Source of the DNA: CAYSBE01 sp046309355
GTDB lineage: Bacteria; Bacteroidota; Bacteroidia; UKL13-3
NCBI GenBank assembly: GCA_046309355.1
Contig: JBKCPL010000062.1
Span: forward strand, 1 to 64,000
Length of the DNA: 64,000 bases
Reading direction: 5' to 3'
The notes below the pieces were generated by a model that searched no databases, had not been told where the DNA came from, and saw only the letters and a program-made list of their open reading frames with translations. The stretch's first letter is position 1; each line of letters starts with the position of its first letter. Below are positions 44,894-53,784 of the stretch, piece after piece. The translations under genes and the position numbers were made by a program.

Positions 44894-45928
44894 ATGCTCG
44901 AAAATTCAACACGTACAGAACTTAGCTCAGTAGGCGAATTCGGCCTCATTGATTTGCTCACCGCACATATTCAGCTTCACCACTCATCTACGGTAAAAGG
45001 TGTGGGCGATGATGCTGCTGTAATACAGCATGGAGAAACGTGCACCCTAGTATCTACAGATATGCTGCTGGAAGGAGTACACTTCGACCTTTCCTACTTT
45101 CCGCTGAAACACCTGGGCTACAAAGCCGTAATGGTTAACCTTAGCGACATTTATGCGATGAATGCCACACCCGAACAAATTACCGTTTCGATAGGCTTAT
45201 CGTCAAAATTTTCGCTGGAGGCTGTTGAAGAACTGTATTCGGGAATTTTACTGGCTTGCCAAAAATACAAAGTAGATTTAGTTGGTGGCGATACCAGCAC
45301 ATCACGACAGGGCTTGTGCATCAGCATTACTGCCATAGGAAAAGCCACGCCCGATGAAATTGTATACCGAAGCGGGGCTAAACCCAATGATTTATTGTGT
45401 GTATCGGGCGATTTAGGCGCTGCCTATATCGGTTATCAATTGCTGGAACGCGAAAAGCGGGTATTTCTTTCAAACCCCGCAGCGCAACCCGACCTGGAAG
45501 GAAACGACTACATACTGGAACGGCAACTGAAACCCGAAGCCCGTAAAGACATAATAGATATGCTGAAGCAATATGACCTCAAGCCTACTTCAATGATTGA
45601 CATATCAGACGGGTTGGCCTCGGAGGTGTTTCACCTGTGTTCAAAATCAGGAGTGGGCATGAATGTATTCGAAGACAAAATTCCGATTGACGCATCCACA
45701 TATCAGGTAGCACGCGAAATGGACCTTGACCCAACCCTGGCTGCACTTAATGGCGGTGAAGATTATGAACTGCTTTTTACGATCGATCAGAGCGATTACG
45801 ATAAAGTAAAAAATCATCCTGAAATTGTTGTCATCGGGCATTGTACGGCAGCATCCGAAGGGGTTCATTTAATCAGCAAATCGGGCAACAAGCATGCGCT
45901 GAAAGCACAAGGCTGGAAAGCGTTTTAG
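44894..45928 (+). CDS. thiL: Thiamine-phosphate kinase
   Basis: 344 aa from the ATG at 44894; a TTG two codons earlier is possible. It phosphorylates thiamine monophosphate to thiamine diphosphate with ATP. AIR-synthase-like fold with VGDDAAVI, STDMLLEGVHFD, LVGGDTS, IDISDGLASE and NGGEDYELLF in order. No other thi gene is nearby. 5 bases separate it from ruvX. Cytoplasmic. Confidence 0.93.
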   Translation: MLENSTRTELSSVGEFGLIDLLTAHIQLHHSSTVKGVGDDAAVIQHGETCTLVSTDMLLEGVHFDLSYFPLKHLGYKAVMVNLSDIYAMNATPEQITVSIGLSSKFSLEAVEELYSGILLACQKYKVDLVGGDTSTSRQGLCISITAIGKATPDEIVYRSGAKPNDLLCVSGDLGAAYIGYQLLEREKRVFLSNPAAQPDLEGNDYILERQLKPEARKDIIDMLKQYDLKPTSMIDISDGLASEVFHLCSKSGVGMNVFEDKIPIDASTYQVAREMDLDPTLAALNGGEDYELLFTIDQSDYDKVKNHPEIVVIGHCTAASEGVHLISKSGNKHALKAQGWKAF

Positions 45929-45933
45929 CCGTT

Positions 45934-46353
45934 ATGCCACGCATCTTATCCATCGACTACGGAACAAAACGATGCGGCATTGCCGCTACCGACCCGCTTC
46001 AGCTTATTGCAAGCGCATTGGCTGCTGTGGAAACCTCCAAGCTGGATGCCTGGCTTACGCAGTACCTGAGCACTGAGCCGGTAGAAACAATAGTGGTGGG
46101 TAAACCCATGCGGCTAGATGGTTCTGAAACTCACTCGAGCAAAGCCGTGGCAAATTTTGTAACTTTGCTTCGCAAAAAATATCCAACCATTCCTGTTGTG
46201 GAAATAGACGAGCGCTTTACATCAGCCATCGCCCAGCGCACCATGATTGATATGGGTATGAAAAAGAAAGACCGACAAAACAAAACCCATATAGATCAAA
46301 TAAGTGCAGTACTGATACTGCAAACGTATTTGCAGATGAAACAAGCACCATGA
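45934..46353 (+). CDS. ruvX: Holliday junction resolvase-like RuvX (YqgF)
   Basis: 139 aa from the ATG at 45934, as the family starts with RILSIDYGTKRCGIA. RNase H-like fold: first Asp in SIDYGTKR, VVGKPMRLDGS, Glu/Asp in VEIDERFTS, and the last Asp in HIDQISA. YqgF proteins act in processing the 5' end of 16S rRNA and possibly on Holliday junctions. Its stop overlaps the def start (ATGA), so translation is coupled. Confidence 0.92.
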   Translation: MPRILSIDYGTKRCGIAATDPLQLIASALAAVETSKLDAWLTQYLSTEPVETIVVGKPMRLDGSETHSSKAVANFVTLLRKKYPTIPVVEIDERFTSAIAQRTMIDMGMKKKDRQNKTHIDQISAVLILQTYLQMKQAP

Positions 46354-46904
46354 TTTTACCCATAGTAGCATACGGAGACCCGGTACTGAGGAAAAAATCA
46401 GAAAACATAACATCTGATTATCCGGGATTGGAAACACTGATTCAAAACATGTTCGAAACCATGTATGCATCGCATGGTGTGGGCTTGGCAGCTCCGCAAA
46501 TTGGCAAAGCCATTAATCTTTTTCTGGTTGATACGCATCCCTTCGAGGATGAAAAATACCCCAATCTGAAAAAGGTATTTATCAATACCGAAATACTGCA
46601 AGAAACCGGTAATGAGTGGGAATACGAAGAAGGTTGCCTAAGCATTCCCCACATACGCGAGAACGTGAGCAGACAAGCTACACTGACCATTCGTTACCAG
46701 AACGAAAAATTTGAAACCTTTACCGAAACCTACGATGGTATTGCCGCACGTGTCATTCAACACGAATACGACCACTGCATGGGCGTATTGTTTGTTGACC
46801 ACTTAAGCGAGTTGAAAAAGCGCATGCTAAAAAATAAACTCACCAAAATATCGAAAGGTGAAGTGGATGTTGCTTACCGCATGCGTTTCCCTGCAGCACG
46901 GTAG
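46350..46904 (+). CDS. def: Peptide deformylase
   Basis: 184 aa. It removes the formyl group from the N-terminal Met of new proteins. All three metal/active-site motifs are present: GVGLAAPQIG, EGCLSIP (Cys ligand) and QHEYDH (HExxH). Overlaps ruvX by 4 bases. Normal length for a Bacteroidota type I enzyme. Confidence 0.96.
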   Translation: MILPIVAYGDPVLRKKSENITSDYPGLETLIQNMFETMYASHGVGLAAPQIGKAINLFLVDTHPFEDEKYPNLKKVFINTEILQETGNEWEYEEGCLSIPHIRENVSRQATLTIRYQNEKFETFTETYDGIAARVIQHEYDHCMGVLFVDHLSELKKRMLKNKLTKISKGEVDVAYRMRFPAAR

Positions 46905-47046
46905 TTAGATAGTTGACCGCGACTTCTCAAGATATTTTCAGAAATGCTGGATATAGATTGTGCCCGTTCGTGTAAAAATAGCTGAGTATAAGCTATTGTT
47001 TAGGAAGATGGTAGCCACAAACGTAACTATGGGTTCGTTAACCCAA

Positions 47047-48036
47047 TCATCCGAAATTAATTTCGGTACTGTCGCCAATATTCAAGCTTTGTTTCATGCC
47101 TTTATACAGCGCATCGTTTCCCAGTAGCGAACGTTCCAAGATAGCAAACTCCAACTGTGCGTAGGGACCGATGATACTGTCTTTAGCTATCGAATAATTA
47201 AGAATAGCATAATCACCAATAGACACGTTGGGACCAATAATGGAATTTGAAATACGGCAGTTTTGGCCAATAAATACGGGTGGTATGATGATGGTATTTT
47301 CAAATGCATACCGGGCGGTATCGTAGTTCAGCCGTGCCAGCAATGTAGCATTGGTATCCAGCAAAATCTCTTTTTTGCCGCAATCAAACCAATTGTCTAC
47401 ATCCTTCGTGCGCATCACTACACCATCACTTATCATTTTCATCAACGCATCGGTGAGGTGGTATTCGTTTTGTGTGGTAATTTTATGCTCAATGTTGTAG
47501 GCGATGGCATCCAGCAATTGCTGAGTTTCTTTGATGCGGTAAATTCCCACCAATGCCAGATTAGATTTAGGTATGGCAGGCTTTTCTACCACACGCTTTA
47601 TGGTTCCATCCGTATTCAATTCTGCTACACCAAACATACGCGGATCTTCTACTTTCTTTACACACAAGGTAGTGTGGTCCGATTGCATAAGCTGCTTCAA
47701 ATCTACATCAGCTATGGTGTCGCCCAGCACAATCAGCACCTCTTCGTTTCCTAATTTTTCTTTTGCCAGCCAAATCGCATGACCTGTTCCCCTACCGGTA
47801 GTTTGTATCACAAAGTCAGACACTATATCGCTGTATGTTTCGGTAATGTATTGTTCAATTTTATCGCCCATATAGCCGATAATAAACACGTATTGATTTA
47901 CACCCGCATCGCGCAGGGCATCAATGATGTGGCCTAAAATAGGCTTACCTGCTATGGGAATTAATGCCTTGGGTTGTGTATGCGTGTGTGGCCGCAAACG
48001 GGTACCAATGCCTGCAACGGGTATAATGGCTTTCAT
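47047..48036 (-). CDS. Sugar-phosphate nucleotidylyltransferase
   Basis: 329 aa. N-terminal NTP-transferase domain (about 1-235): PVAGIGTRLRPHT, QPKALIPIAGKPI, VLGDTIADVD, NEYHLTDALMKM, and a WFDCGKKE acceptor-site motif. The C-terminal 80 residues are a left-handed beta-helix of hexapeptides (IGQNCRISNSIIGPNVSIGD, IIGPYA). The plan is that of long RmlA/GlmU-like enzymes, which make dTDP- or UDP-sugars from sugar 1-phosphates; the exact sugar is not determinable. It feeds surface-glycan synthesis. Tail to tail with def; divergent from glyA. Confidence 0.85.
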   Translation of the reverse strand: MKAIIPVAGIGTRLRPHTHTQPKALIPIAGKPILGHIIDALRDAGVNQYVFIIGYMGDKIEQYITETYSDIVSDFVIQTTGRGTGHAIWLAKEKLGNEEVLIVLGDTIADVDLKQLMQSDHTTLCVKKVEDPRMFGVAELNTDGTIKRVVEKPAIPKSNLALVGIYRIKETQQLLDAIAYNIEHKITTQNEYHLTDALMKMISDGVVMRTKDVDNWFDCGKKEILLDTNATLLARLNYDTARYAFENTIIIPPVFIGQNCRISNSIIGPNVSIGDYAILNYSIAKDSIIGPYAQLEFAILERSLLGNDALYKGMKQSLNIGDSTEINFG

Positions 48037-48148
48037 AAATTACTGCGCTCAATGACACGACAAATATATTATATCTCGGTGAGCTGCTGCTATACTCTTA
48101 TTAATTGCTTATTTAATTAAATTGCGGGCCCAATTCACGATACATAAC

Positions 48149-49417
48149 ATGAAAAAAGATAAACAGGTATTTGATTTATTAAAAAAAGAACATCACCGTC
48201 AGCAACACGGGCTGGAGTTAATCGCCTCAGAAAATTTTGTTAGCAAACAGGTCATGAAAGCACAGGGAAGTGTACTTACCAATAAATATGCCGAAGGGCT
48301 TCCGGGAAAGCGTTATTACGGAGGCTGTGAAATTGTTGATCAAGTTGAACAACTGGCCATTGACCGATTGAAAGCGCTTTTTGGAGCTGCGTGGGCAAAT
48401 GTGCAGCCACACTCGGGCGCTCAAGCCAATGCCGCGGTGATGCTGGCCTGCCTCAATCCGGGAGATAAAATTTTGGGATTTGACCTCTCGCACGGAGGAC
48501 ATCTCACACACGGTTCACCTGTAAATTTTTCGGGCAAGCTGTATCAGCCATCCTTTTACGGAGTTGAAAAAGAAACCGGACTGATAGACTGGAATAAAGT
48601 AGAAGCTAACGCTACTGAGGTAAAACCTAAACTGATTATTTGCGGAGCATCGGCATACAGCCGCGACTGGGATTATGCGCGCCTGCGAGCCATTGCCGAT
48701 TCGGTGGGGGCTTTGCTGCTGGCCGATATTGCGCATCCTGCCGGGCTTATTGCAAAAGGTTGGCTCAACAATCCCCTCGACTACTGCCACATAGTTACTT
48801 CGACAACGCATAAAACGCTGCGTGGACCACGTGGCGGTATTATTATGATGGGCAAAGACTTTGAAAATCCATTTGGTCAAAAAACACCTAAAGGCGAACT
48901 GAAAATGATGAGTGCATTGCTGGATGGTGCTGTTTTTCCGGGAACGCAAGGAGGCCCACTTGAGCACGTCATAGCCGCAAAAGCCGTAGCTTTTGGCGAA
49001 GCCCTAACCGATGACTTTAAAATATATACCGCACAGGTGCAGGCAAATGCACAAGCTATGGCTGCCGCACTGGTGAACAAAGGTTATCAAATTATATCAG
49101 GAGGAACCGACAACCATTTAATGCTGATTGACCTGCGAAATAAAAACATCAGCGGCAAGGTTGCTGAAAACGCACTGGTAAAGGCCGATATTACACTGAA
49201 TAAAAACATGGTTCCTTTTGACGATAAATCACCGTTTGTTACCTCCGGTATACGTATAGGTACCGCAGCCATCTCCACACGCGGATTGAAAGAAAAGCAC
49301 ATGGGTAAAATTGTGGAGCTGATTGATGCTGTAATTCAAAAGCCGGAAGATGAAAAAACGCTAAAGGCTGTTCGCAAAAAAGTGAATAGCCTTATGGAAG
49401 GATTTCCGTTGTATTAG
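48149..49417 (+). CDS. glyA: Serine hydroxymethyltransferase
   Basis: 422 aa from the ATG at 48149; the frame opens at 48122 without matching family residues. It interconverts serine and glycine with tetrahydrofolate. PLP-binding Lys in [13 protein letters not shown]; also [32 protein letters not shown] and [10 protein letters not shown]. Stands alone, divergent from the nucleotidylyltransferase across 112 bases. Confidence 0.96.
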   Translation: MKKDKQVFDLLKKEHHRQQHGLELIASENFVSKQVMKAQGSVLTNKYAEGLPGKRYYGGCEIVDQVEQLAIDRLKALFGAAWANVQPHSGAQANAAVMLACLNPGDKILGFDLSHGGHLTHGSPVNFSGKLYQPSFYGVEKETGLIDWNKVEANATEVKPKLIICGASAYSRDWDYARLRAIADSVGALLLADIAHPAGLIAKGWLNNPLDYCHIVTSTTHKTLRGPRGGIIMMGKDFENPFGQKTPKGELKMMSALLDGAVFPGTQGGPLEHVIAAKAVAFGEALTDDFKIYTAQVQANAQAMAAALVNKGYQIISGGTDNHLMLIDLRNKNISGKVAENALVKADITLNKNMVPFDDKSPFVTSGIRIGTAAISTRGLKEKHMGKIVELIDAVIQKPEDEKTLKAVRKKVNSLMEGFPLY

Positions 49418-49432
49418 CAACAGACGATTTAT

Positions 49433-49453
49433 TTTGACTCAATTAAAGTCAAA
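49433..49453. terminator. Weak hairpin between converging genes
   Basis: TTTGACT (49433-49439) pairs with AGTCAAA (49447-49453) around a 7-base loop, between the glyA stop and the facing lipoprotein stop. It has no T tract, so a terminator role is tentative. Confidence 0.35.
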
Positions 49454-49455
49454 TC

Positions 49456-50862
49456 CTATTCCCAGGCACCGATGCCGGGAGCAGTTGCACTGCGTTGTTG
49501 CATGCCTATATCGGTGAGTACACCCAGTGTTGTTCCCTTGCCTTTAGCCGGTGAATCGCTTTTAAGCCGCATATCCACTTCGCCTGCATTTTCAAAACGA
49601 GGATCCTGGTTAAGTATATTTCCGTTTACATTCAGTGACTCAGTTTTTGTACGCAGCAGATTGGTTTGAAAAATACGGGTGGTGAATGATTGCTCCCCAT
49701 CAGCAGCATTATTCAGCACTACTTCTTCTTCGCGGCTACCGTAAATAATCGTATTTACTACCCTGTAGTTGAGGGGGTATTTGGCCACTATATTTCCCGA
49801 TTCATCTTTGAACGGAGAATTATCGAGCACAAAATGTGGCGTCTGACGGTTAAGCGTAAAGTTAAACGAAGCAAATGTGTTGTGATACAGCGTATACTCA
49901 CCGCCCAGTACCCCGTAAAAGGTAAACTGACCACAATTGGTCACCACATTATTAATTGCTACCAGGTTTGCCGTGTATCCAACAATACCCACAGCACTCA
50001 TATTATCAATAAAGGATTCACGGAGCAATAAGTTAGGATTTGAATTAACAGGAAGCGAGTCTACCTCAATACCCAGCACTCCGTTTTTAATGATGGCGTG
50101 CCTTATCACATTGTCTTTACTGCCCGGCAAAAAGCGTATACCAATCCACTGCCCTGCACGGTTTCTGTACTCAGCATCCAGCCTATCACCTTCAAAAATA
50201 ACGGGGCTTCCGTATTCGCCCTCTACCAGCAGGGTTCCCTGTACCAATATTACCGATTTTACATGCGAGTGTATGCGCGCTCCGGCTTTGATAGTAAGCG
50301 TTGTACCGGCAGGAATTAAAATGGAGTCGTAAATTACGTGTGGCTTATCGTTTTGCCAGATAAGCTGTCCGCCAGCTCCCGGCAGCACCTGATTTTGGTA
50401 GTAGTAAGCATCGCGGCCAAAACCTACAATATCTACATCCTGCAGGTTTCCATTGGTTTCAAACAGCAATTGTTCGGTAATGATAAAATCGTTTCCGGCA
50501 TTTGAGTAAAACTGAACAAAAATGACGATGGAGTCATTGGCCCCAATTTCTTTACCGGTAATAGCCGATGAAGGTAAACCATCTATATTCATACGTACCG
50601 ATCCGTTTGATGTGCCCTGCAAGCGGATATTTACTTTTACGGTTTTATCGTTTTCGTTAATCACCCATAGCTGCTTGGTTACTGAAAGAGGCGGCCCCCC
50701 TCCCAGGTCAGAGAAAACCGTATCGAAAAAGAGGGTATCGGTTGAGAAACGAAGTATGGCCTTGGGGTCGGTTGTTATTTCATCTTCCAGCTTGCACGAA
50801 ACGAACAGCGCACCGGCAGCGATGACAAAAAAGAGGAGGTATGAGTTAAAAGAAAGGCGCAT
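49456..50862 (-). CDS. Beta-helix lipoprotein
   Basis: 468 aa from the ATG at 50862. The frame runs on to 50958, but the 50862 start gives a standard lipoprotein signal (FFVIAAGALFVSC, lipid Cys23). After an N-terminal beta-sandwich (about 30-170, including ILRFSTDTLFFDTVFSDLGG), the rest is a right-handed parallel beta-helix: GTTLTIKAGARIHSH, ILVQGTLLVEG, GSPVIFEGDR, then turns with VIRHAIIKNG and NLVAINNVVTNCG. This layout is common in Bacteroidota cell-surface lipoproteins. No catalytic residues recognised. It follows the TIGR01777 gene by 25 bases, so they form an operon. Confidence 0.75.
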   Translation of the reverse strand: MRLSFNSYLLFFVIAAGALFVSCKLEDEITTDPKAILRFSTDTLFFDTVFSDLGGGPPLSVTKQLWVINENDKTVKVNIRLQGTSNGSVRMNIDGLPSSAITGKEIGANDSIVIFVQFYSNAGNDFIITEQLLFETNGNLQDVDIVGFGRDAYYYQNQVLPGAGGQLIWQNDKPHVIYDSILIPAGTTLTIKAGARIHSHVKSVILVQGTLLVEGEYGSPVIFEGDRLDAEYRNRAGQWIGIRFLPGSKDNVIRHAIIKNGVLGIEVDSLPVNSNPNLLLRESFIDNMSAVGIVGYTANLVAINNVVTNCGQFTFYGVLGGEYTLYHNTFASFNFTLNRQTPHFVLDNSPFKDESGNIVAKYPLNYRVVNTIIYGSREEEVVLNNAADGEQSFTTRIFQTNLLRTKTESLNVNGNILNQDPRFENAGEVDMRLKSDSPAKGKGTTLGVLTDIGMQQRSATAPGIGAWE

Positions 50863-50887
50863 GCACGGGTCAAAACGCAAATATGCA

Positions 50888-51799
50888 CTAATTCGTATGG
50901 CTGCACAAATCGGCCAAGGCATCAGCAGCTGTTTCAAACCGAAACCTGAATCCGGCATTTAGTAGCTTCTGAGCTGATATATGCTGGTGTGCGAGCAGCA
51001 TGGTGTGCATTTCACCAAACAATAGTTTCATGGCAAACCTAGGCACATTGGGCAATAAAATGGGTCTTTTTTGGGCTTTTGCCAGTAAGTGAGTCAGCTC
51101 GGCATGGCTTACGGGTGCAGGTGCTACACCATTCCACACACCTGTAAACGATTCGTCTTCCAGTGCACGTAAAAAAATACGGCACAAATCGTGTATATGA
51201 ATCCAGCTGGTAGCTTGTTTTCCATTGCCTAGAACAGCGCCTACGTATGCATTAACAGGTTTACTTACTTCTTTTACAAACCCTCCTTCGCGGGCCAGTA
51301 CCACCCCGATGCGGATGATGGCTACAGGCACATTCAGTTCACTAAACCTATCGGCTTCTTTTTCCCAATCTGAGCAAACATGCGCCAGAAAATTAGCCGC
51401 ATGCGGGGCATCTTCTGTCGTGTATGGCGGGGTATGATTGCCATAAATACCAATGGCTGATGCTGAAATAAACTTTTGGAGCCGTGAATCGGGCTGGGTT
51501 TTTATGGCCTCATACAGTAGGCGTGTTGACTGAATACGGCTATCATAAATTTCTTGTTTATAGGCATCTGTCCAGCGGTGATTGGCAACACCCGCACCGG
51601 CCAGGTGTACAATATGTGTGGCACCGCATAGTGCTTTAGGGTCAATAGTACCCTTGTGTATATCCCAACTGTATGATTTTACCCTCGAAGAGCGCGATTT
51701 CCGCCCTACATGTACCACCTCAAACCCCCTGGAAAGCAACATATCTGTAAGTTGACTACCTACCAAACCCGACCCCCCTGTGATAACTATTTTTTGCAT
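50888..51799 (-). CDS. TIGR01777 family NAD(P)-dependent epimerase
   Basis: 303 aa. Extended short-chain dehydrogenase with Rossmann TGGSGLVGSQL, HLAGAGVANHRW, SASAIGIYGNH and a C-terminal DUF1731-like end (FRFRFETAADALADL). The family (E. coli YfcH, human SDR39U1) has no settled reaction. It is divergent from the B12 light-sensor gene across 85 bases, and in other bacteria such genes often sit in light- or pigment-related clusters; I recall this and did not check it. Possible target of that regulator. Confidence 0.85.
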   Translation of the reverse strand: MQKIVITGGSGLVGSQLTDMLLSRGFEVVHVGRKSRSSRVKSYSWDIHKGTIDPKALCGATHIVHLAGAGVANHRWTDAYKQEIYDSRIQSTRLLYEAIKTQPDSRLQKFISASAIGIYGNHTPPYTTEDAPHAANFLAHVCSDWEKEADRFSELNVPVAIIRIGVVLAREGGFVKEVSKPVNAYVGAVLGNGKQATSWIHIHDLCRIFLRALEDESFTGVWNGVAPAPVSHAELTHLLAKAQKRPILLPNVPRFAMKLLFGEMHTMLLAHQHISAQKLLNAGFRFRFETAADALADLCSHTN

Positions 51800-51845
51800 T
51801 CGTTAGCCTTTGTGTAACAATCATAAAACAAAAACCGGGTTAAGA

Positions 51846-51864
51846 TGTTTGAAGTTGATAAACA
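51846..51864. promoter_or_regulatory. Dyad between TIGR01777 gene and light-sensor gene
   Basis: TGTTT (51846-51850) and AAACA (51860-51864) form a 5-bp dyad with a 9-base spacer, in the middle of the 85-base divergent interval. This is a reasonable operator for a tetrameric MerR-like repressor, by inference. Confidence 0.3.
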
Positions 51865-51884
51865 ATAATTCAGGGAGGCATTAA

Positions 51885-52796
51885 GTGGGTATTTTTTCGA
51901 TAAAAGATGTAGAAGCAGTTTCCGGAATCAAAAGTCACACGTTGCGCATCTGGGAACAACGGTATGGAATTATACAGCCCAAACGTACCGACACGAATAT
52001 TCGTTATTACGATGACGAAGACCTGAAGTATATTCTCAACATCAGCATTTTAAACAAGCACGGCTTCAAAATTTCGGAAATAGCAAAAATGGGCCGCAAT
52101 GAAATCAATGAGCACATTCTTAAACTTTCGAGCCGAAGCAATCGTTTTGAAAGCCAGATAAAAAGCCTGATTTCGGCTATGCTGCGATTTGATGAATATG
52201 CTTTCCATCAAATATTAACTACCAATATCATTCAGCACGGTCTTGATCAAACCATGATTGCTGTCGTATTCCCATTTTTATCGGAAACAGGGTTGCTTTG
52301 GCAGTTGGGATCTATCCATCCCTCGCACGAGCATTTTGCTTCCAATATCATAAAGCAAAAGTTGTATGTAGCTATTGATGGAAATGTAGGTAAACTCACA
52401 TCCAATCCTAAGCGCTTTTTATTGTTTCTACCCGAATATGAGCAACACACATTGGGTTTACTTTTTGCCAATTACATTTTGAGGGCCCGCGGACACGATG
52501 TGTTATTTCTGGGTCAGCAGGTGCCTTTGGTAGATTTAGGCAAAGTGTCGGGCGACTGTGTTCCCGATTTTGTATTTACCATACTTACTGCAGCGCACGT
52601 TCACGTTGATAAAGAAGCTTACATCAATCAGCTGTGTGAGATTTGGAAAGATGCTAAAATACTGCTTAGCGGGGCACAGTTTTTAACCGGTGATTTTAAT
52701 TATTCATCCCAGGTAAAACTGATTCACACCATGCAGGAGTTTATCAATTTTGTAGATACCATTACGCAAAGCGGATCACTCGAAAAACGCAATTGA
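51885..52796 (+). CDS. CarH/LitR-type B12-dependent light-sensing MerR regulator
   Basis: 303 aa. N-terminal MerR helix-turn-helix (residues 1-70: IKSHTLRIWEQRYGI, NIRYYDDEDL). A helical domain carries W139-x9-E149-H150, the motif that covers the upper face of adenosylcobalamin in CarH. The B12 domain has E186-x-H188-x2-G191 (lower ligand), TIL at 232-234 and SGAQ near 262. Known CarH proteins bind DNA as tetramers in the dark; light breaks the Co-C bond, and the tetramer falls apart, releasing the promoter. The start is GTG, chosen because a strong GGGAGG Shine-Dalgarno lies 7 bases upstream, rare in this phylum. No carotenoid genes are in the window; the divergent TIGR01777 gene is the nearest candidate target. 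Confidence 0.88.
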   Translation: MGIFSIKDVEAVSGIKSHTLRIWEQRYGIIQPKRTDTNIRYYDDEDLKYILNISILNKHGFKISEIAKMGRNEINEHILKLSSRSNRFESQIKSLISAMLRFDEYAFHQILTTNIIQHGLDQTMIAVVFPFLSETGLLWQLGSIHPSHEHFASNIIKQKLYVAIDGNVGKLTSNPKRFLLFLPEYEQHTLGLLFANYILRARGHDVLFLGQQVPLVDLGKVSGDCVPDFVFTILTAAHVHVDKEAYINQLCEIWKDAKILLSGAQFLTGDFNYSSQVKLIHTMQEFINFVDTITQSGSLEKRN

Positions 52797-52813
52797 TTTC
52801 CCAGTAGCGTAGT

Positions 52814-53221
52814 TTACTCCAGTTCCATTCTGTCAGCTGCATTAGCGGGTACATCATGCTGAATCGGTTTGTCGTATTCTAGCGACCTGTTGTTTAACTC
52901 ATACAGCGACAACTTATCACTGGTAGTAGTTAATAGCCAGTCTGTACCGCGTTTATAAAATACCTGAACAGCAACACCAAACGTGGAAGTAAATTTTTGT
53001 TCCACATTGCCTGCCGTGTCGGTATCGTGCAGTTCCATCAACCCGGTTTTGCCCGAAAGCGACTCAAAAGTGAGTGCATGATTAGTCAGTTTTTCGGGAG
53101 CCGTGTATTGGCCATCCTTATTAGCATCCACAAAAAACTCTAGTTTTAAAAAAGGAAAACGTGCATTAAATGCGTCTCTAACCCGCCTGAGGGTAGTAAA
53201 GTGTGTAATAATTAGTTGCAT
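52814..53221 (-). CDS. Conserved Bacteroidota hypothetical protein
   Basis: 135 aa from the ATG at 53221 (MQLIITHFTTL). A small soluble protein. Seen: RFPFLKLEFF near residue 22, a DANKDGQY loop resembling a Ca2+-binding turn, and the block FGVAVQVFYKRGTDWLLTTTSD. This block resembles a recurrent Bacteroidota pattern (FGL-x-QVFRKSG-x-WLETT) of unknown function that I recall. No signal peptide. It is tail to tail with the light-sensor gene and divergent from the membrane-protein gene at 53326. CACATTTG, one mismatch from a -7 box, lies 26 bases upstream. Confidence 0.65.
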   Translation of the reverse strand: MQLIITHFTTLRRVRDAFNARFPFLKLEFFVDANKDGQYTAPEKLTNHALTFESLSGKTGLMELHDTDTAGNVEQKFTSTFGVAVQVFYKRGTDWLLTTTSDKLSLYELNNRSLEYDKPIQHDVPANAADRMELE

Positions 53222-53325
53222 AACGGTGTGTGTATTGTACAACAAATGTGAATCTTGAACTGCTCAAAAAAAATGATTTACGTCATAGAACGCAGCAGTA
53301 AAAAGTTTGCCTAATTTAGCGCGCC

Positions 53326-53784
53326 ATGGAAATCTGGTGGAAAGCGATAACTGTTATTATGTGGAGCTCATTTAAATTCATGGTGGGTGTATTCACTGCG
53401 CTTGGGTTCAACTTCAGTTTTCCCGAAACCTTTATGAGTACTGTGGGTGGTGGTATGCTGGGCGTGCTGGCTTATCTGTATGTTTGGGAAATTTTAACAG
53501 CGCTATGGCGTAAGGTTTTTCCAAAAAAGAAACACCCCGGAGGCATTAAAATAAACAAGCTACGCAGGATTATTGTCATCATCGTGCGCAGGTACGAGTT
53601 GTATGGTATTGCAGCACTTACACCGGTTTTGTTGTCGGTACCGCTGGGCACTATTCTGGCTGCATCTATTGAGCACAGCAAATGGCGCATTAAATTATTT
53701 ATGCTGGTATCTTTTACAGTGTGGTGTTGTTTATTATTTGCTTTGTCACGAATATTCGGTGTAGCGGTTCAGGAGTTGTTTTAA
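53326..53784 (+). CDS. Small membrane protein of unknown function
   Basis: 152 aa with four hydrophobic segments: KFMVGVFTALGF, GGGMLGVLAYLYVW, YGIAALTPVLLSVPLGTILAA and LFMLVSFTVWCCLLFAL. A basic loop (KVFPKKKHPGGIKINKLRR) follows the second. The third segment resembles the last helices of small DedA- or SNARE-associated-type membrane proteins, but the match is too weak to name. Its TAA shares the bases TTAA with the stop of the facing ppx gene. Confidence 0.6.
   Translation: MEIWWKAITVIMWSSFKFMVGVFTALGFNFSFPETFMSTVGGGMLGVLAYLYVWEILTALWRKVFPKKKHPGGIKINKLRRIIVIIVRRYELYGIAALTPVLLSVPLGTILAASIEHSKWRIKLFMLVSFTVWCCLLFALSRIFGVAVQELF

Noticed and set aside
47263..47754. 163-codon rightward open frame opposite the nucleotidylyltransferase
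   Set aside because: The opposite strand carries clear enzyme motifs over the same bases; no independent support.
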